From the NCBI GenBank assembly GCA_030149815.1, contig JASLHI010000013.1, forward strand, positions 1 through 40,923: a stretch of DNA of 40,923 nucleotides, given 5' to 3'. This stretch comes from Aquirhabdus sp. (GTDB lineage Bacteria; Pseudomonadota; Gammaproteobacteria; Pseudomonadales; Moraxellaceae). The position numbers and the translations under genes are program-made. Below the pieces are notes generated by a model. That model did not search any database and had not been told where the DNA came from. It saw only the letters and a list, made by a program, of their open reading frames with translations. Positions within the stretch are counted from its first letter, which is position 1. The number at the start of each line of letters is the position of its first letter. Of the stretch, positions 8,569 to 17,025 are shown in pieces.

Positions 8569-9741
8569 TTATCCTGCCTTAATGGATTGTGCTAAAACCT
8601 GCGTCAAGCGCGGGTATTCAAAGCCTGTTTGTTTAATCCAATCCTGAATAATCTTCATATCCGTGATGCTATGCGCCCGAATCGCCGCATTGGTATAAAT
8701 CACGACATCAGCTGTTTCTCGTTGTTTCTGCCAATTACTTTTAGCCAAATCTAGCGCTTTGTCAGGTGGATTGAGCATCATGGCGTACATCGCCTCTTCA
8801 CGCTGATGTGCAATCTCACCGCGTTGTTGCCATACCTTAATCCGCTCACCGAGCAGTTGAAAATCAGCTTGAGCGTTTGGACTTTTTAATTGAATTTCAC
8901 TGATGACTAAGCGTAAAAGCAGCGCATCATTATCCTTATGAGATTCGAGGAGATGCTGCGTTTCAGCCCAATTTCGATGATCTAATAACCAGTCTGCTCG
9001 CGCAGTAAGAGAAGGGGCAGTGGTCATGTCCAACTGTTCAAAAACTTTTTTTGCTAACACGTAATCATTTGATCGTAAGGCAATATCCGCCAGAATAAGA
9101 TTCAGCCAGCGTAACTGACCTGCATCTAGTCCGTTATTGATCTGTGTCAATTGAGATAAAACATCTCGACTATTAGCGATCTTACCCGTCATATCATCGA
9201 CTTGCCCCATACATGCAAAACGCAAAATCATCAGCCCCATGTCGCGAATGCCATCACACTCTTTGCGGGCATCATCAAATCGACCTTGAACCAAACTAAT
9301 CGATGACAACATCAGCACACTATCAGGCTGATTAGGCACTTTTTTTAAAATTTCCTGTAACACCGCTTTCGATTCATCGAAATGATGATTCGCCTGTAGG
9401 ATCGTTGCGCGAAACATCATGATTTCTGGCGTATTGTCTTTAAGATAGGGTTCCAGCAAAGATTCAGCTTGACCTGATGCACGCGGATCACCTTGCGAAT
9501 ATGATCTGGCAAGCAAAGCACTAATTTGTGGTGCGACAACGCTAAATGGTAATTTGCCTGCAGACTGTAGAACCAGATGGCTTTGATATGTTGGGCTGCC
9601 CGCAGGTAATGTATCAATCACTTCGGTATCCGTCGTTGGGCGATACGGCGTTGCATGAGCAATACTTAGTGCTCCAAGTATAAGGCTTAATATCGCACTT
9701 TTAAGAACATCTCGTCTTATCCTGCGTTTTGTTTGTCTCAT
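8569..9741 (-). CDS. Exported TPR-repeat protein
   Basis: 390-residue protein with a Sec-type signal peptide (RRDVLKSAILSLILGALSIAHA, cleavage near residue 30). It is then mostly helical with degenerate tetratricopeptide repeats, for example the segments at about 60-180 with ASGQAESLLEPYLKD and FDESKAVLQEILKKVPNQPD. It is probably a periplasmic scaffold; no catalytic motif is seen. GGAG lies 6 bases before the ATG. It is the third gene of the operon and sits 2 bases upstream of the HupE-like gene, so the two are very likely co-translated. Its partner is unknown; the DUF4331 protein and the lipoprotein of the same operon are candidates by context only. Confidence 0.82.
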   Translation of the reverse strand: MRQTKRRIRRDVLKSAILSLILGALSIAHATPYRPTTDTEVIDTLPAGSPTYQSHLVLQSAGKLPFSVVAPQISALLARSYSQGDPRASGQAESLLEPYLKDNTPEIMMFRATILQANHHFDESKAVLQEILKKVPNQPDSVLMLSSISLVQGRFDDARKECDGIRDMGLMILRFACMGQVDDMTGKIANSRDVLSQLTQINNGLDAGQLRWLNLILADIALRSNDYVLAKKVFEQLDMTTAPSLTARADWLLDHRNWAETQHLLESHKDNDALLLRLVISEIQLKSPNAQADFQLLGERIKVWQQRGEIAHQREEAMYAMMLNPPDKALDLAKSNWQKQRETADVVIYTNAAIRAHSITDMKIIQDWIKQTGFEYPRLTQVLAQSIKAG

Positions 9742-9775
9742 TGCTCACTCCAAACGCGATTTATTGTTTTTGAAA

Positions 9776-9809
9776 TGACACACCGAATGCATGGATTCGG
9801 TGTGTCATG
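9776..9809 (-). promoter_or_regulatory. 14-bp perfect hairpin inside the ECF operon
   Basis: ATGACACACCGAAT and its exact reverse complement are separated by a 6-base loop, in the gap between the lipoprotein and TPR genes. There is no U-run directly after it on the minus strand. It is more likely an attenuator, processing site or mRNA-stabilising stem than a full terminator. It could make the first two genes more abundant than the four downstream. Confidence 0.6.
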
Positions 9810-9819
9810 GCATCTTTCG

Positions 9820-10080
9820 CTAAAACGTCACTTTTTGTGGTTCGGTATTTTCTGGTGAAGTCGCCACAATCTGAGTCAGGTCAATCGGCATAGTCTCTTC
9901 AGACATTGCCGCTGGTGTATCGGTTTGCTGACGTACAATCGTAATAAATGGATCATCCGTCGATGGAGTCGGAATACCATTAAATGCACTACTGTCATTG
10001 CTACCGCCACCGCCACAACCTGCTAGTAAGAGTGTCCCTACCAGTAATAAACCTGTTGGAACAACCAAAGCTAAACGCAT
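9820..10080 (-). CDS. Small glycine-rich-start lipoprotein
   Basis: 86-residue predicted lipoprotein. It has a signal peptide with lipobox LLAGC (acylated Cys 22), followed by a Gly/Ser stretch (GGGGSNDSS) and a short acidic, Pro/Thr-rich tail with no recognisable domain. AAGGAG lies 7 bases before the ATG. It sits 31 bases downstream of the DUF4331 gene and upstream of the TPR gene, so it is probably exported with them. No function can be assigned; the length and composition suggest a tether or envelope peptide rather than an enzyme. Confidence 0.8.
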   Translation of the reverse strand: MRLALVVPTGLLLVGTLLLAGCGGGGSNDSSAFNGIPTPSTDDPFITIVRQQTDTPAAMSEETMPIDLTQIVATSPENTEPQKVTF

Positions 10081-10111
10081 GATATTTCTCCTTAATCATG
10101 TAGAATTACGC

Positions 10112-11578
10112 TTATGGTGAACCTGGGATAGGCGTAGTGACATAAGGGAACGTCGTGTCAAACTGGGAAGACGTTTGTAACGCACCATCGGTGAAATGAA
10201 TCGTGCCTGACGGCGCATCACTCGCTTGACAACCCACTGCAGTATTCACACCCGCAATCGTACAGACTTTGCCCATCACAACGCGTAGTGCGATATCCAC
10301 GACATCATCGCCAGGACGACGACCGTTCGGGAATCCTGCGTTATCGCCATTAATCACACCTAAGCGATCTTGCTGTGGCTGAGCAACGGCAGGAATAGAC
10401 GTATTCAGGCGCAACATTTCAGATGCAACGACACCTGTGGGTTTATTTAATGTCGGAATACCGGTCAAAAATGCCGCGACTAAATCAGTCCGCGGGAAGT
10501 TAGTCGGCGCTTTGACACCTGCGCTACTAAAGAGGATTTGAAGTAACGTAGGTAAGGTTGGATTGGTTACATAGGTCGCAAACTGACTATCATCCTTCGG
10601 TTGGCTTGCGTTGAATTTGTCTTTGTCTTTTAAACCAATGACGAGCTCATTGACCAATGGCATGCCTAAACGTGAAACTTGTGTCCATGCACCACCTTCC
10701 TTAGTCGCAGAACCGATGTCACTGTTTGGCGTTGGATTGCGTAGTACACCTTGACGCAAACTTGCAGTTGTCCAACCACCGATAATTGGTTGACCTGCAT
10801 TGACAAGACATCCCACTGGGAGTTCAAGGGCAATAGAAGTCACGTTTTTATCTGCCAATGTATTTACACCAGCACTTTCTGCATTAGCATTAAACTCAGT
10901 TGCGGGTGCTGCGATATTCACAAGGTCAAAAGTCTGACCGAGATTCACAGCAAATGAATCTTTACGCTGCCCAACGAAGACTTTGCCTGTACCACATCCT
11001 GGAACCGTAATCGGTGAAATAAAGCTATTTGCATACGCAGCATAGTTTGGAATAGATTTATTCCCAACATTATCAAATGGCTTGTTGAACGTACCTAACA
11101 ATGTCCGCACGCCTGTCCGACGATTACCCTTGACCATCGTCACGGTGTACGACTCAGCCGTATTTTGTGCTGAACTCGAGTTGTTAGTAATAGCACCAAT
11201 ATTAGACAATGGCACAGAGACCATTTGACCACCAACAGGTACTTTTAAATCTTTTAAGGTTTGTGTGAAACGGAACTGGAAGGTGATGTGTTCTTTTGCA
11301 TCACCGACGTTATCAATTTCAATTTCATAGAGTGCATTTGGGTCTAACGAAAAATAGTTAGGGCCACCATAAGCATCTTGAAGCGGAAGATAGTTAGCAA
11401 TCATAGTGACATAGCCTGAGCGCCCTGCCTCATAGCTATTAAACATATAGAAGTCTGTCCCATCGACTTTTGGCGTCTTGGTAATACTTGGCGCCTCTCT
11501 ATGGCTGGATGCCATTGCGGTAAAACTGCCTGTTGCCATCAATAAAGCGACGGTGAGGCACGTAAGCTGACGTTTCAT
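10112..11578 (-). CDS. DUF4331 family exported protein
   Basis: 488-residue protein with a signal peptide (MKRQLTCLTVALLMATG, cleaved near Ala 23). It is followed at once by the DUF4331 hallmark SSHREAPSITKTPKVDGTDF and YMFNSYEAGRSGYVTMIANY. The domain appears to fill the rest of the protein; late segments include NGDNAGFPNGRRPGDDVVDI. DUF4331 has no assigned biochemical role that I can name with confidence. AAGGA precedes the ATG. It is the first gene of the six-gene operon that ends in the sigma/anti-sigma pair, so it is the likely main output of that regulation. Confidence 0.9.
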   Translation of the reverse strand: MKRQLTCLTVALLMATGSFTAMASSHREAPSITKTPKVDGTDFYMFNSYEAGRSGYVTMIANYLPLQDAYGGPNYFSLDPNALYEIEIDNVGDAKEHITFQFRFTQTLKDLKVPVGGQMVSVPLSNIGAITNNSSSAQNTAESYTVTMVKGNRRTGVRTLLGTFNKPFDNVGNKSIPNYAAYANSFISPITVPGCGTGKVFVGQRKDSFAVNLGQTFDLVNIAAPATEFNANAESAGVNTLADKNVTSIALELPVGCLVNAGQPIIGGWTTASLRQGVLRNPTPNSDIGSATKEGGAWTQVSRLGMPLVNELVIGLKDKDKFNASQPKDDSQFATYVTNPTLPTLLQILFSSAGVKAPTNFPRTDLVAAFLTGIPTLNKPTGVVASEMLRLNTSIPAVAQPQQDRLGVINGDNAGFPNGRRPGDDVVDIALRVVMGKVCTIAGVNTAVGCQASDAPSGTIHFTDGALQTSSQFDTTFPYVTTPIPGSP

Positions 11579-12027
11579 TTTTTATATCCTTGAGATGGTA
11601 AAATGAGTACTTTTATTGGGTTCAGTAAATTTTTTGACATCTAACGCGCGTGATTTTGTAATCACATTAGTAATTACGTAGCGAATGTCTTTTTGGATTC
11701 AAAAAAAGCCAAATTATTTTTATACTGATTTTTTTTGTTCAGATTGACTGAATAACAAAGCGTTCAAATGCTTGAATGGAAGTATCTTGAAGTAAATTGA
11801 ATTGATCGTTCGGCGCTAGTGTTAATACGTCAGCTGACTAGGGTAAGATAGTGGTCATAGAAGACGGATGGACAGGTTTTATAAACTTATCCTATAAAAA
11901 AGATTATAGGGTAATGGGAAAAACTCTGGTGTTTCTGTGGTGTCAGGCGTGTTTTATCATCGACATTAATCATTGCGAGATATCTGCATGAGTCTTCATT
12001 GGTCCATTCATTATTAGAGAAAACATT
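11579..12027. other. Divergent gap upstream of the DUF4331 operon
   Basis: 449 bases without a credible gene, between the minus-strand DUF4331 operon and the plus-strand ankyrin gene. It should hold both promoters. The only clear structure is the dyad at 11650-11665. I could not place an ECF-type -35/-10 pair with confidence. Confidence 0.5.
11650..11665. promoter_or_regulatory. Operator-like dyad upstream of DUF4331
   Basis: GTGATT-TTGT-AATCAC is a perfect 6-bp dyad. A further GTAATTAC palindrome lies just to its right (11670-11677). It is 72 bases upstream of the DUF4331 start, where a regulator site would be expected. Confidence 0.35.
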
Positions 12028-12576
12028 ATGCTCACTGATCAACAAGCCGCACTGACTGCAGCAATTCAAGCCCTCGATGTTGAGCAGGTCAAAGCCTTGC
12101 TCGCACAAGGTGTCGATCCAAATTTTATTGATGAAGAATATGGTCCACCTGCGACACAAATTTGTGATCGTTTGTTTGATTGGTGGGAAGCGGTTCTGAA
12201 CGGTTATGAAACTGAAGAACCACTCGATGACAGTCAAAAAAGTCGATTACTCACACCTTATCAGGCGATTTTGCAGGCTTTGATTGATGCAAAAGCGAAT
12301 TTGCATCTTTGGGATGCAGAAGAGTTTTTTGGTCCATTGTGGGACGCAGCAAGTGCAGCATGTGTTCCAGTTGTACAAACGCTGCTAGATCATAAAGTTG
12401 ATCCAAATAAACGCGATGATGAAGGCATGACGATTCTATCTTCGATTTGTGATCTATATTTTGATGTGGATTACGATCTGATTGATTGGGATCAAGCTTT
12501 GCCAGAAGAGCGTGAAACCGTTGAACTGTTGCGTAAGCATGGTGCGCTGACGACTGCCGAGTTTTTGGCAAGCTAA
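12028..12576 (+). CDS. Ankyrin-repeat protein
   Basis: 182-residue soluble protein with ankyrin-type repeats. One repeat is at about residues 7-35 (LTAAIQALDVEQVKALLAQG followed by VDPNF), a second at about 77-100 and a third at about 105-135 (PLWDAASAACVPVVQTLLDH then KVDPNKRDDEG). It is acidic, with no signal peptide or catalytic motif, so it is probably a cytoplasmic protein-binding scaffold. AGAG lies upstream of the ATG. It stands alone between the ECF operon and parC, 100 bases before parC. A weak T-rich hairpin at 12612-12636 may end its transcript. Confidence 0.85.
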   Translation: MLTDQQAALTAAIQALDVEQVKALLAQGVDPNFIDEEYGPPATQICDRLFDWWEAVLNGYETEEPLDDSQKSRLLTPYQAILQALIDAKANLHLWDAEEFFGPLWDAASAACVPVVQTLLDHKVDPNKRDDEGMTILSSICDLYFDVDYDLIDWDQALPEERETVELLRKHGALTTAEFLAS

Positions 12577-12676
12577 GTCTGCTGTTACTCATAGATTAGA
12601 TTTAGCGATTGGTTTTTTAGACAACTTCTAAAAACTTGTTATTGGAATGATTTACTGCCATAGAAATGGATAGCGC

Positions 12677-14893
12677 ATGAGCAATCTGAACCTTGCGACC
12701 GAAAGTCGGTCTGTTGCGGAGTTTACCGAACAGGCTTATTTGAATTACGCCATGTACGTCATCATGGATCGTGCGCTGCCGCATGTTGCAGATGGCTTGA
12801 AGCCTGTACAGCGCCGTATTGTTTATGCGATGAGTGAGCTGGGTCTGAAGAACTCAGGCAAACCCAAAAAATCCGCGCGTACGGTCGGTGACGTCCTTGG
12901 TAAATATCATCCGCATGGTGATAGTGCATGTTATGAAGCCATGGTGTTGATGGCGCAGCCATTTAGCTATCGTTATCCACTCGTCGATGGACAAGGTAAC
13001 TGGGGTTCACCTGATGATCCGAAGTCCTTTGCGGCGATGCGTTATACCGAGGCGAAACTCTCCGCATACAGTGAATTACTGCTGAATGAACTTGGGCAAG
13101 GCACAACCGAGTGGCAGGATAATTTTGATGGCTCGCTACAAGAGCCAGTGACATTACCTGCGCGTCTACCAAATATTTTGCTGAATGGCACGATGGGTAT
13201 TGCGGTTGGAATGGCAACAGATATTCCACCGCATAATTTGCGTGAAGTCGTGAAAGGCACGATTGCGTTGTTGAAAAATCCGAATTTATCGGATGAAAAG
13301 CTCGCGACTTATATTCCTGGTCCTGATTTACCGACACGCGCTGAAATTATTAGCAGTCCAGAAGACCTCCTGAAAATCCAAATGACGGGTCGTGGGAGTT
13401 ATCGCTCCCGTGCGATTTATCATGTAGAAAAAGGCGAGATCGTCATTACCGATTTGCCGTATCAGGTGTCTGGTGCGAAGGTGATCGCGCAAATTGCTGA
13501 GCAGATGCAGGCGAAGAAGCTGCCTTTGATTACGGATTTACGTGATGAGTCCGATCATGAGAATCCAACACGGATTGTGATTATTCTGCGTTCGAATCGT
13601 GTGGATGCGGATGCGGTGATGAGTCATCTTTTTGCGACGACAAAGCTTGAAAGCAGTTATAGCGTCAATCTGAATATGATTGGGCTGAATGGTCGTCCGC
13701 AAGTGAAGTCGATTCGGACGGTTTTACTCGAATGGCTCGATTATCGTCAGCAAACGGTACGTCGTCGTTTGACGCATTCGTTAGACAAAATTGAGAAACG
13801 CCTACATATTTTAGGCGGTTTGCTGATTGCGTATTTAGATATTGATACCGTGATTCGAATTATCCGTGAAGAAGATCATCCCCGAGCGGAATTAATGGCG
13901 CACTTCGGTCTGACCGAGATTCAAGCGGATGCGATTTTGGATCTGAAATTGCGTCATTTGGCGAAACTTGAAGAAATGGAAATTCGCCGTGAACAAGAAG
14001 AGCTTGAGTTACAGGCGGCTAAAATTCGTGGTTATTTGAACAATCCAGAGTTATTGAATGGATTAATCATCGAAGAGCTACAAGAAGATGCCAAAAAACA
14101 TGGTGATGATCGTCGTTCACCGATTGTGCAGCGTGATGAAGCCATTGAGCTCAAAGAATCAGATTTGACCCCTGCTGAAGCAATCACGGTGGTGTTGTCG
14201 CATTCAGGCTGGATTCGTGCGGCTAAAGGTACCGATATTGATGTCAAAGCTTTGAATTATCGAGCCGGGGATGAATATTTAAGTCATTGCACGGGTAAGA
14301 GTAATCAGCGTGTCTATTTGCTGGATAACACGGGTCGTAGTTATGCGCTCCCCGCAGCGAATCTGCCTTCAGCCCGTGGTCAAGGTGAGCCTGTAACGAC
14401 GAAACTGGCGCCACCTGCGGGTTCACGCTTTGTTGAAGTCGTGATGGGTGAGGATACGCAATCCATTCTATTAGCAAGTAACCAAGGTTATGGCTTTGTC
14501 AGTACGATGTCTGCGCTCGACAGTACGGTGAAAGCGGGTAAAACCGTCGTGACGCTGACAGAAGGCAGTGAATTGATGCCTATCTTGCCGTTGCCTGCCG
14601 ATGCCGATCGGATTGCCGTGCTGTCATCGAGTGGTCGATTATTGATTTATCCACTGGCAGATTTGCCTGTGATGAATCGTGGTAAAGGGAATAAACTCAT
14701 TGCATTAGAAAGCCACGAAACAGTTCGCGCGATGGTGGGGTTAGTGGCAGGCGCGTCGCTTGTGGTGATGTCGGGTTCACGTCCACTTACGCTCAAAGAA
14801 GCTGATGTCGCCCATTATTCGGGTAAACGCGGTCAGCGTGGTCATCTGCTGCCTCGTGGATATCAGAAAGCAGAAAGTATGCAAATGGCATAG
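12677..14893 (+). CDS. parC: DNA topoisomerase IV subunit A
   Basis: DNA-cleaving subunit of topoisomerase IV. 738 residues is normal for ParC. The winged-helix breakage domain carries the catalytic Tyr 123 in AAMRYTEAKLS. The quinolone-resistance region reads GKYHPHGDSACYEAM with Ser 83 and Glu 87, the wild-type residues at the positions equivalent to E. coli S80 and E84, so this allele carries no classic resistance change there. A coiled-coil tower and then a beta-pinwheel C-terminal domain follow (about 490-730; for example STMSALDSTVKAGKTVVTLT). ParE is encoded upstream at 4044. Confidence 0.97.
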   Translation: MSNLNLATESRSVAEFTEQAYLNYAMYVIMDRALPHVADGLKPVQRRIVYAMSELGLKNSGKPKKSARTVGDVLGKYHPHGDSACYEAMVLMAQPFSYRYPLVDGQGNWGSPDDPKSFAAMRYTEAKLSAYSELLLNELGQGTTEWQDNFDGSLQEPVTLPARLPNILLNGTMGIAVGMATDIPPHNLREVVKGTIALLKNPNLSDEKLATYIPGPDLPTRAEIISSPEDLLKIQMTGRGSYRSRAIYHVEKGEIVITDLPYQVSGAKVIAQIAEQMQAKKLPLITDLRDESDHENPTRIVIILRSNRVDADAVMSHLFATTKLESSYSVNLNMIGLNGRPQVKSIRTVLLEWLDYRQQTVRRRLTHSLDKIEKRLHILGGLLIAYLDIDTVIRIIREEDHPRAELMAHFGLTEIQADAILDLKLRHLAKLEEMEIRREQEELELQAAKIRGYLNNPELLNGLIIEELQEDAKKHGDDRRSPIVQRDEAIELKESDLTPAEAITVVLSHSGWIRAAKGTDIDVKALNYRAGDEYLSHCTGKSNQRVYLLDNTGRSYALPAANLPSARGQGEPVTTKLAPPAGSRFVEVVMGEDTQSILLASNQGYGFVSTMSALDSTVKAGKTVVTLTEGSELMPILPLPADADRIAVLSSSGRLLIYPLADLPVMNRGKGNKLIALESHETVRAMVGLVAGASLVVMSGSRPLTLKEADVAHYSGKRGQRGHLLPRGYQKAESMQMA

Positions 14894-15162
14894 AGATTTA
14901 TGTGCCTTGGCTGTGGTTTTGTAATGGAATACGGTAGACTCGGAATATTGTTCTACTGAGTTGTTGGTGACGGGCTGGTCAAAGTTTTGATCAGTCATGC
15001 CAATGAGATAAAGCGTTTATTTTGTTAGGCTGCGCCGAAATTTATTTTGATACCATAAAAATCTGTTTTTAGACGCAAAGCCTGATTGATAACGCTGACC
15101 AATAAAATGGATACCGTTAAAAAAGATCAAACCTGAATCTGGAAGTGAAGAGAGAAATCAGT

Positions 15163-16836
15163 ATGACGAATAAGCCTTGGTTTGATTCATATCCCGCAGG
15201 GACACCACACGAAATCGTATTGCCTGCGAGCAATACCTCGCTCATTGATCAGTTTGAACGTGCGATACAACTGTATGGCAAGCGTGATGCGTTTGTGTGT
15301 ATGGAAAAACGGATGACCTATAACGAACTGGATAAAAACAGCCGCCAGTTTGCTGCATATTTACAATCATTAGGCCTTAAAAAAGGCGCACGCGTTGCCG
15401 TGATGATGCCAAACGTACTGCAATATCCGATTGCTGTGCTTGCGATTCTACGTGCAGGCTATGTACTGGTGAATGTCAATCCGCTTTATACCGCGCGTGA
15501 ACTTGAGCATCAACTCAAAGACTCTGGTGCGGAAGTGATTATCGTACTTGAAAATTTTGCATCGACTTTGCAAGAAGTCGTTGCGAACACACCTGTGAAG
15601 CGTGTCATCGTAGCAAGCGTGGGCGAGATGTTGGGTCTGGTAAAAGGGACTATCGTCAATTTTGTGGTACGCAATGTACGTAAGCAAGTGCCTAGTTGGT
15701 CTATTTCAGGCTCAGTTAGCTTCAAAGATGCGCTTGGTAAAGTCAGTGCGCGTAAATATAAACGTCCAATCGTGGGTTTAAGCGATACAGCAGTATTGCA
15801 ATATACGGGTGGTACGACAGGCGTTTCTAAAGGTGCCGAACTGACACATTCCAATCTGGTGAGTAATGTTCTGCAAGCAGATGCTTTCTTTAGCACGGTA
15901 TTTGGTTCAGATGATGCAAAAGAACAGGGCGCGATTCTTTGTGCGTTGCCGCTGTACCATATCTTTGCATTAACAGTATGTGCGATGTTTGGTCTACAAA
16001 AAGGGATGTTGACGGTTCTGGTACCCAATCCGCGCGATATTCCTGGTTTGGTCAAAGAGATTGGCTTGTATAAGCCTTCGATCCTGCCTGCGGTGAACAC
16101 GTTGTTCAATGCCTTGGTCAATAACGAAGATTTCCAGAAATTAGATTTTTCAAATCTGAAGTTGGCATTGGGTGGCGGTATGGCTGTTCTCCCTTCAACT
16201 GCAGCAGCATGGCAAAAAGTCACAGGTAAACCGATTGTAGAAGCGTATGGTTTGTCAGAAACTTCACCCGCTGCAACTGCAAATCCTGTCAATATCACGG
16301 CTTACACAGGCACGATTGGTATTCCATTTCCATCAACTGATGTCGCAATGTTGGATGATGATGGCAAAGAAGTGCCAATGGGCGAGCGTGGTGAAATCTC
16401 GATTCGTGGACCTCAAGTGATGAAAGGCTATTGGCAGCGTCCAGATGAGACAGCCAAAGTTATGACAGCTGATGGTTATTTCCGTACTGGTGATATTGGG
16501 GTGATGGACGAGCGTGGTTATATCAAAATCGTTGATCGTAAAAAAGACATGATCTTGGTTTCAGGCTTCAACGTCTATCCAGCTGAAATTGAAGAAGTGA
16601 TCACCAATAATCCAAAAGTTCTTGAAGCTGCGGCAATTGGTGTACCTGACGAAAAGAGTGGCGAAGTGCCAAAACTGTTTGTCGTGAAGAAAGATCCAAG
16701 TTTGACGGAAGCCGAACTTAAAGCGTATATCAATGACAATCTAACCGGTTATAAACGTCCAAAATACATCGAGTTTTTGACTGAACTGCCAAAAAGTAAT
16801 GTCGGTAAGATTCTGCGTAAAGAATTGCGTCCTTGA
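15163..16836 (+). CDS. fadD: Long-chain fatty-acid--CoA ligase (FadD type)
   Basis: 557-residue ANL-superfamily enzyme that activates fatty acids with ATP and CoA for beta-oxidation or lipid synthesis. 561 residues is the E. coli FadD length. It carries the AMP-binding loop YTGGTTGVSKGAELTH (about 215-230), EAYGLSETSP, the hinge motif TGDIGVMDERGYIKIVDRKK, GFNVYPAEIEE and the C-terminal catalytic Lys in SNVGKILRKELR. The start is the ATG at 15163 with AGAGA upstream; an in-frame GTG six codons earlier is less likely. It is a single-gene unit ended by the hairpin at 16854. The chain-length preference cannot be read from the sequence. Confidence 0.93.
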   Translation: MTNKPWFDSYPAGTPHEIVLPASNTSLIDQFERAIQLYGKRDAFVCMEKRMTYNELDKNSRQFAAYLQSLGLKKGARVAVMMPNVLQYPIAVLAILRAGYVLVNVNPLYTARELEHQLKDSGAEVIIVLENFASTLQEVVANTPVKRVIVASVGEMLGLVKGTIVNFVVRNVRKQVPSWSISGSVSFKDALGKVSARKYKRPIVGLSDTAVLQYTGGTTGVSKGAELTHSNLVSNVLQADAFFSTVFGSDDAKEQGAILCALPLYHIFALTVCAMFGLQKGMLTVLVPNPRDIPGLVKEIGLYKPSILPAVNTLFNALVNNEDFQKLDFSNLKLALGGGMAVLPSTAAAWQKVTGKPIVEAYGLSETSPAATANPVNITAYTGTIGIPFPSTDVAMLDDDGKEVPMGERGEISIRGPQVMKGYWQRPDETAKVMTADGYFRTGDIGVMDERGYIKIVDRKKDMILVSGFNVYPAEIEEVITNNPKVLEAAAIGVPDEKSGEVPKLFVVKKDPSLTEAELKAYINDNLTGYKRPKYIEFLTELPKSNVGKILRKELRP

Positions 16837-16853
16837 TTCATTGATGTCTATTG

Positions 16854-16882
16854 AAAAAGCAGCCTTTAGAGGCTGCTTTTTT
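16854..16882 (+). terminator. Intrinsic terminator after fadD
   Basis: Stem GCAGCC / GGCTGC with loop TTTAGA, an A-run before it and six T after it. Confidence 0.9.
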
Positions 16883-16915
16883 ATGGGCGATCAGATGCAA
16901 TTTAAATGCGAATTG

Positions 16916-16937
16916 AATACGAATATATATTCGTATT
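16916..16937. promoter_or_regulatory. Perfect 22-bp palindrome upstream of the monooxygenase
   Basis: The half-site AATACGAATAT is followed directly by its exact reverse complement. It lies about 90 bases before the monooxygenase start, between the fadD terminator and that gene. The size and zero spacing suit a dimeric repressor such as a TetR-type protein, but no regulator gene is adjacent in the window. Confidence 0.6.
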
Positions 16938-17025
16938 AGTCTTGAGCCAATGGTTGATCGATAAGATTTCCCTTGATTCATCGCATGTGAAAGTCATCTC
17001 AATGGTTGCTAAAAAGGATAACGCA

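Noticed and set aside
11887..12237. 116-codon minus-strand frame over the ankyrin gene start
   Set aside because: It is antisense to a clear ankyrin-repeat gene and has low-quality composition.
15510..16298. 262-codon open frame on the minus strand
   Set aside because: It lies wholly inside fadD, in antisense, and its translation has no recognisable domain; it reflects the codon bias of fadD.
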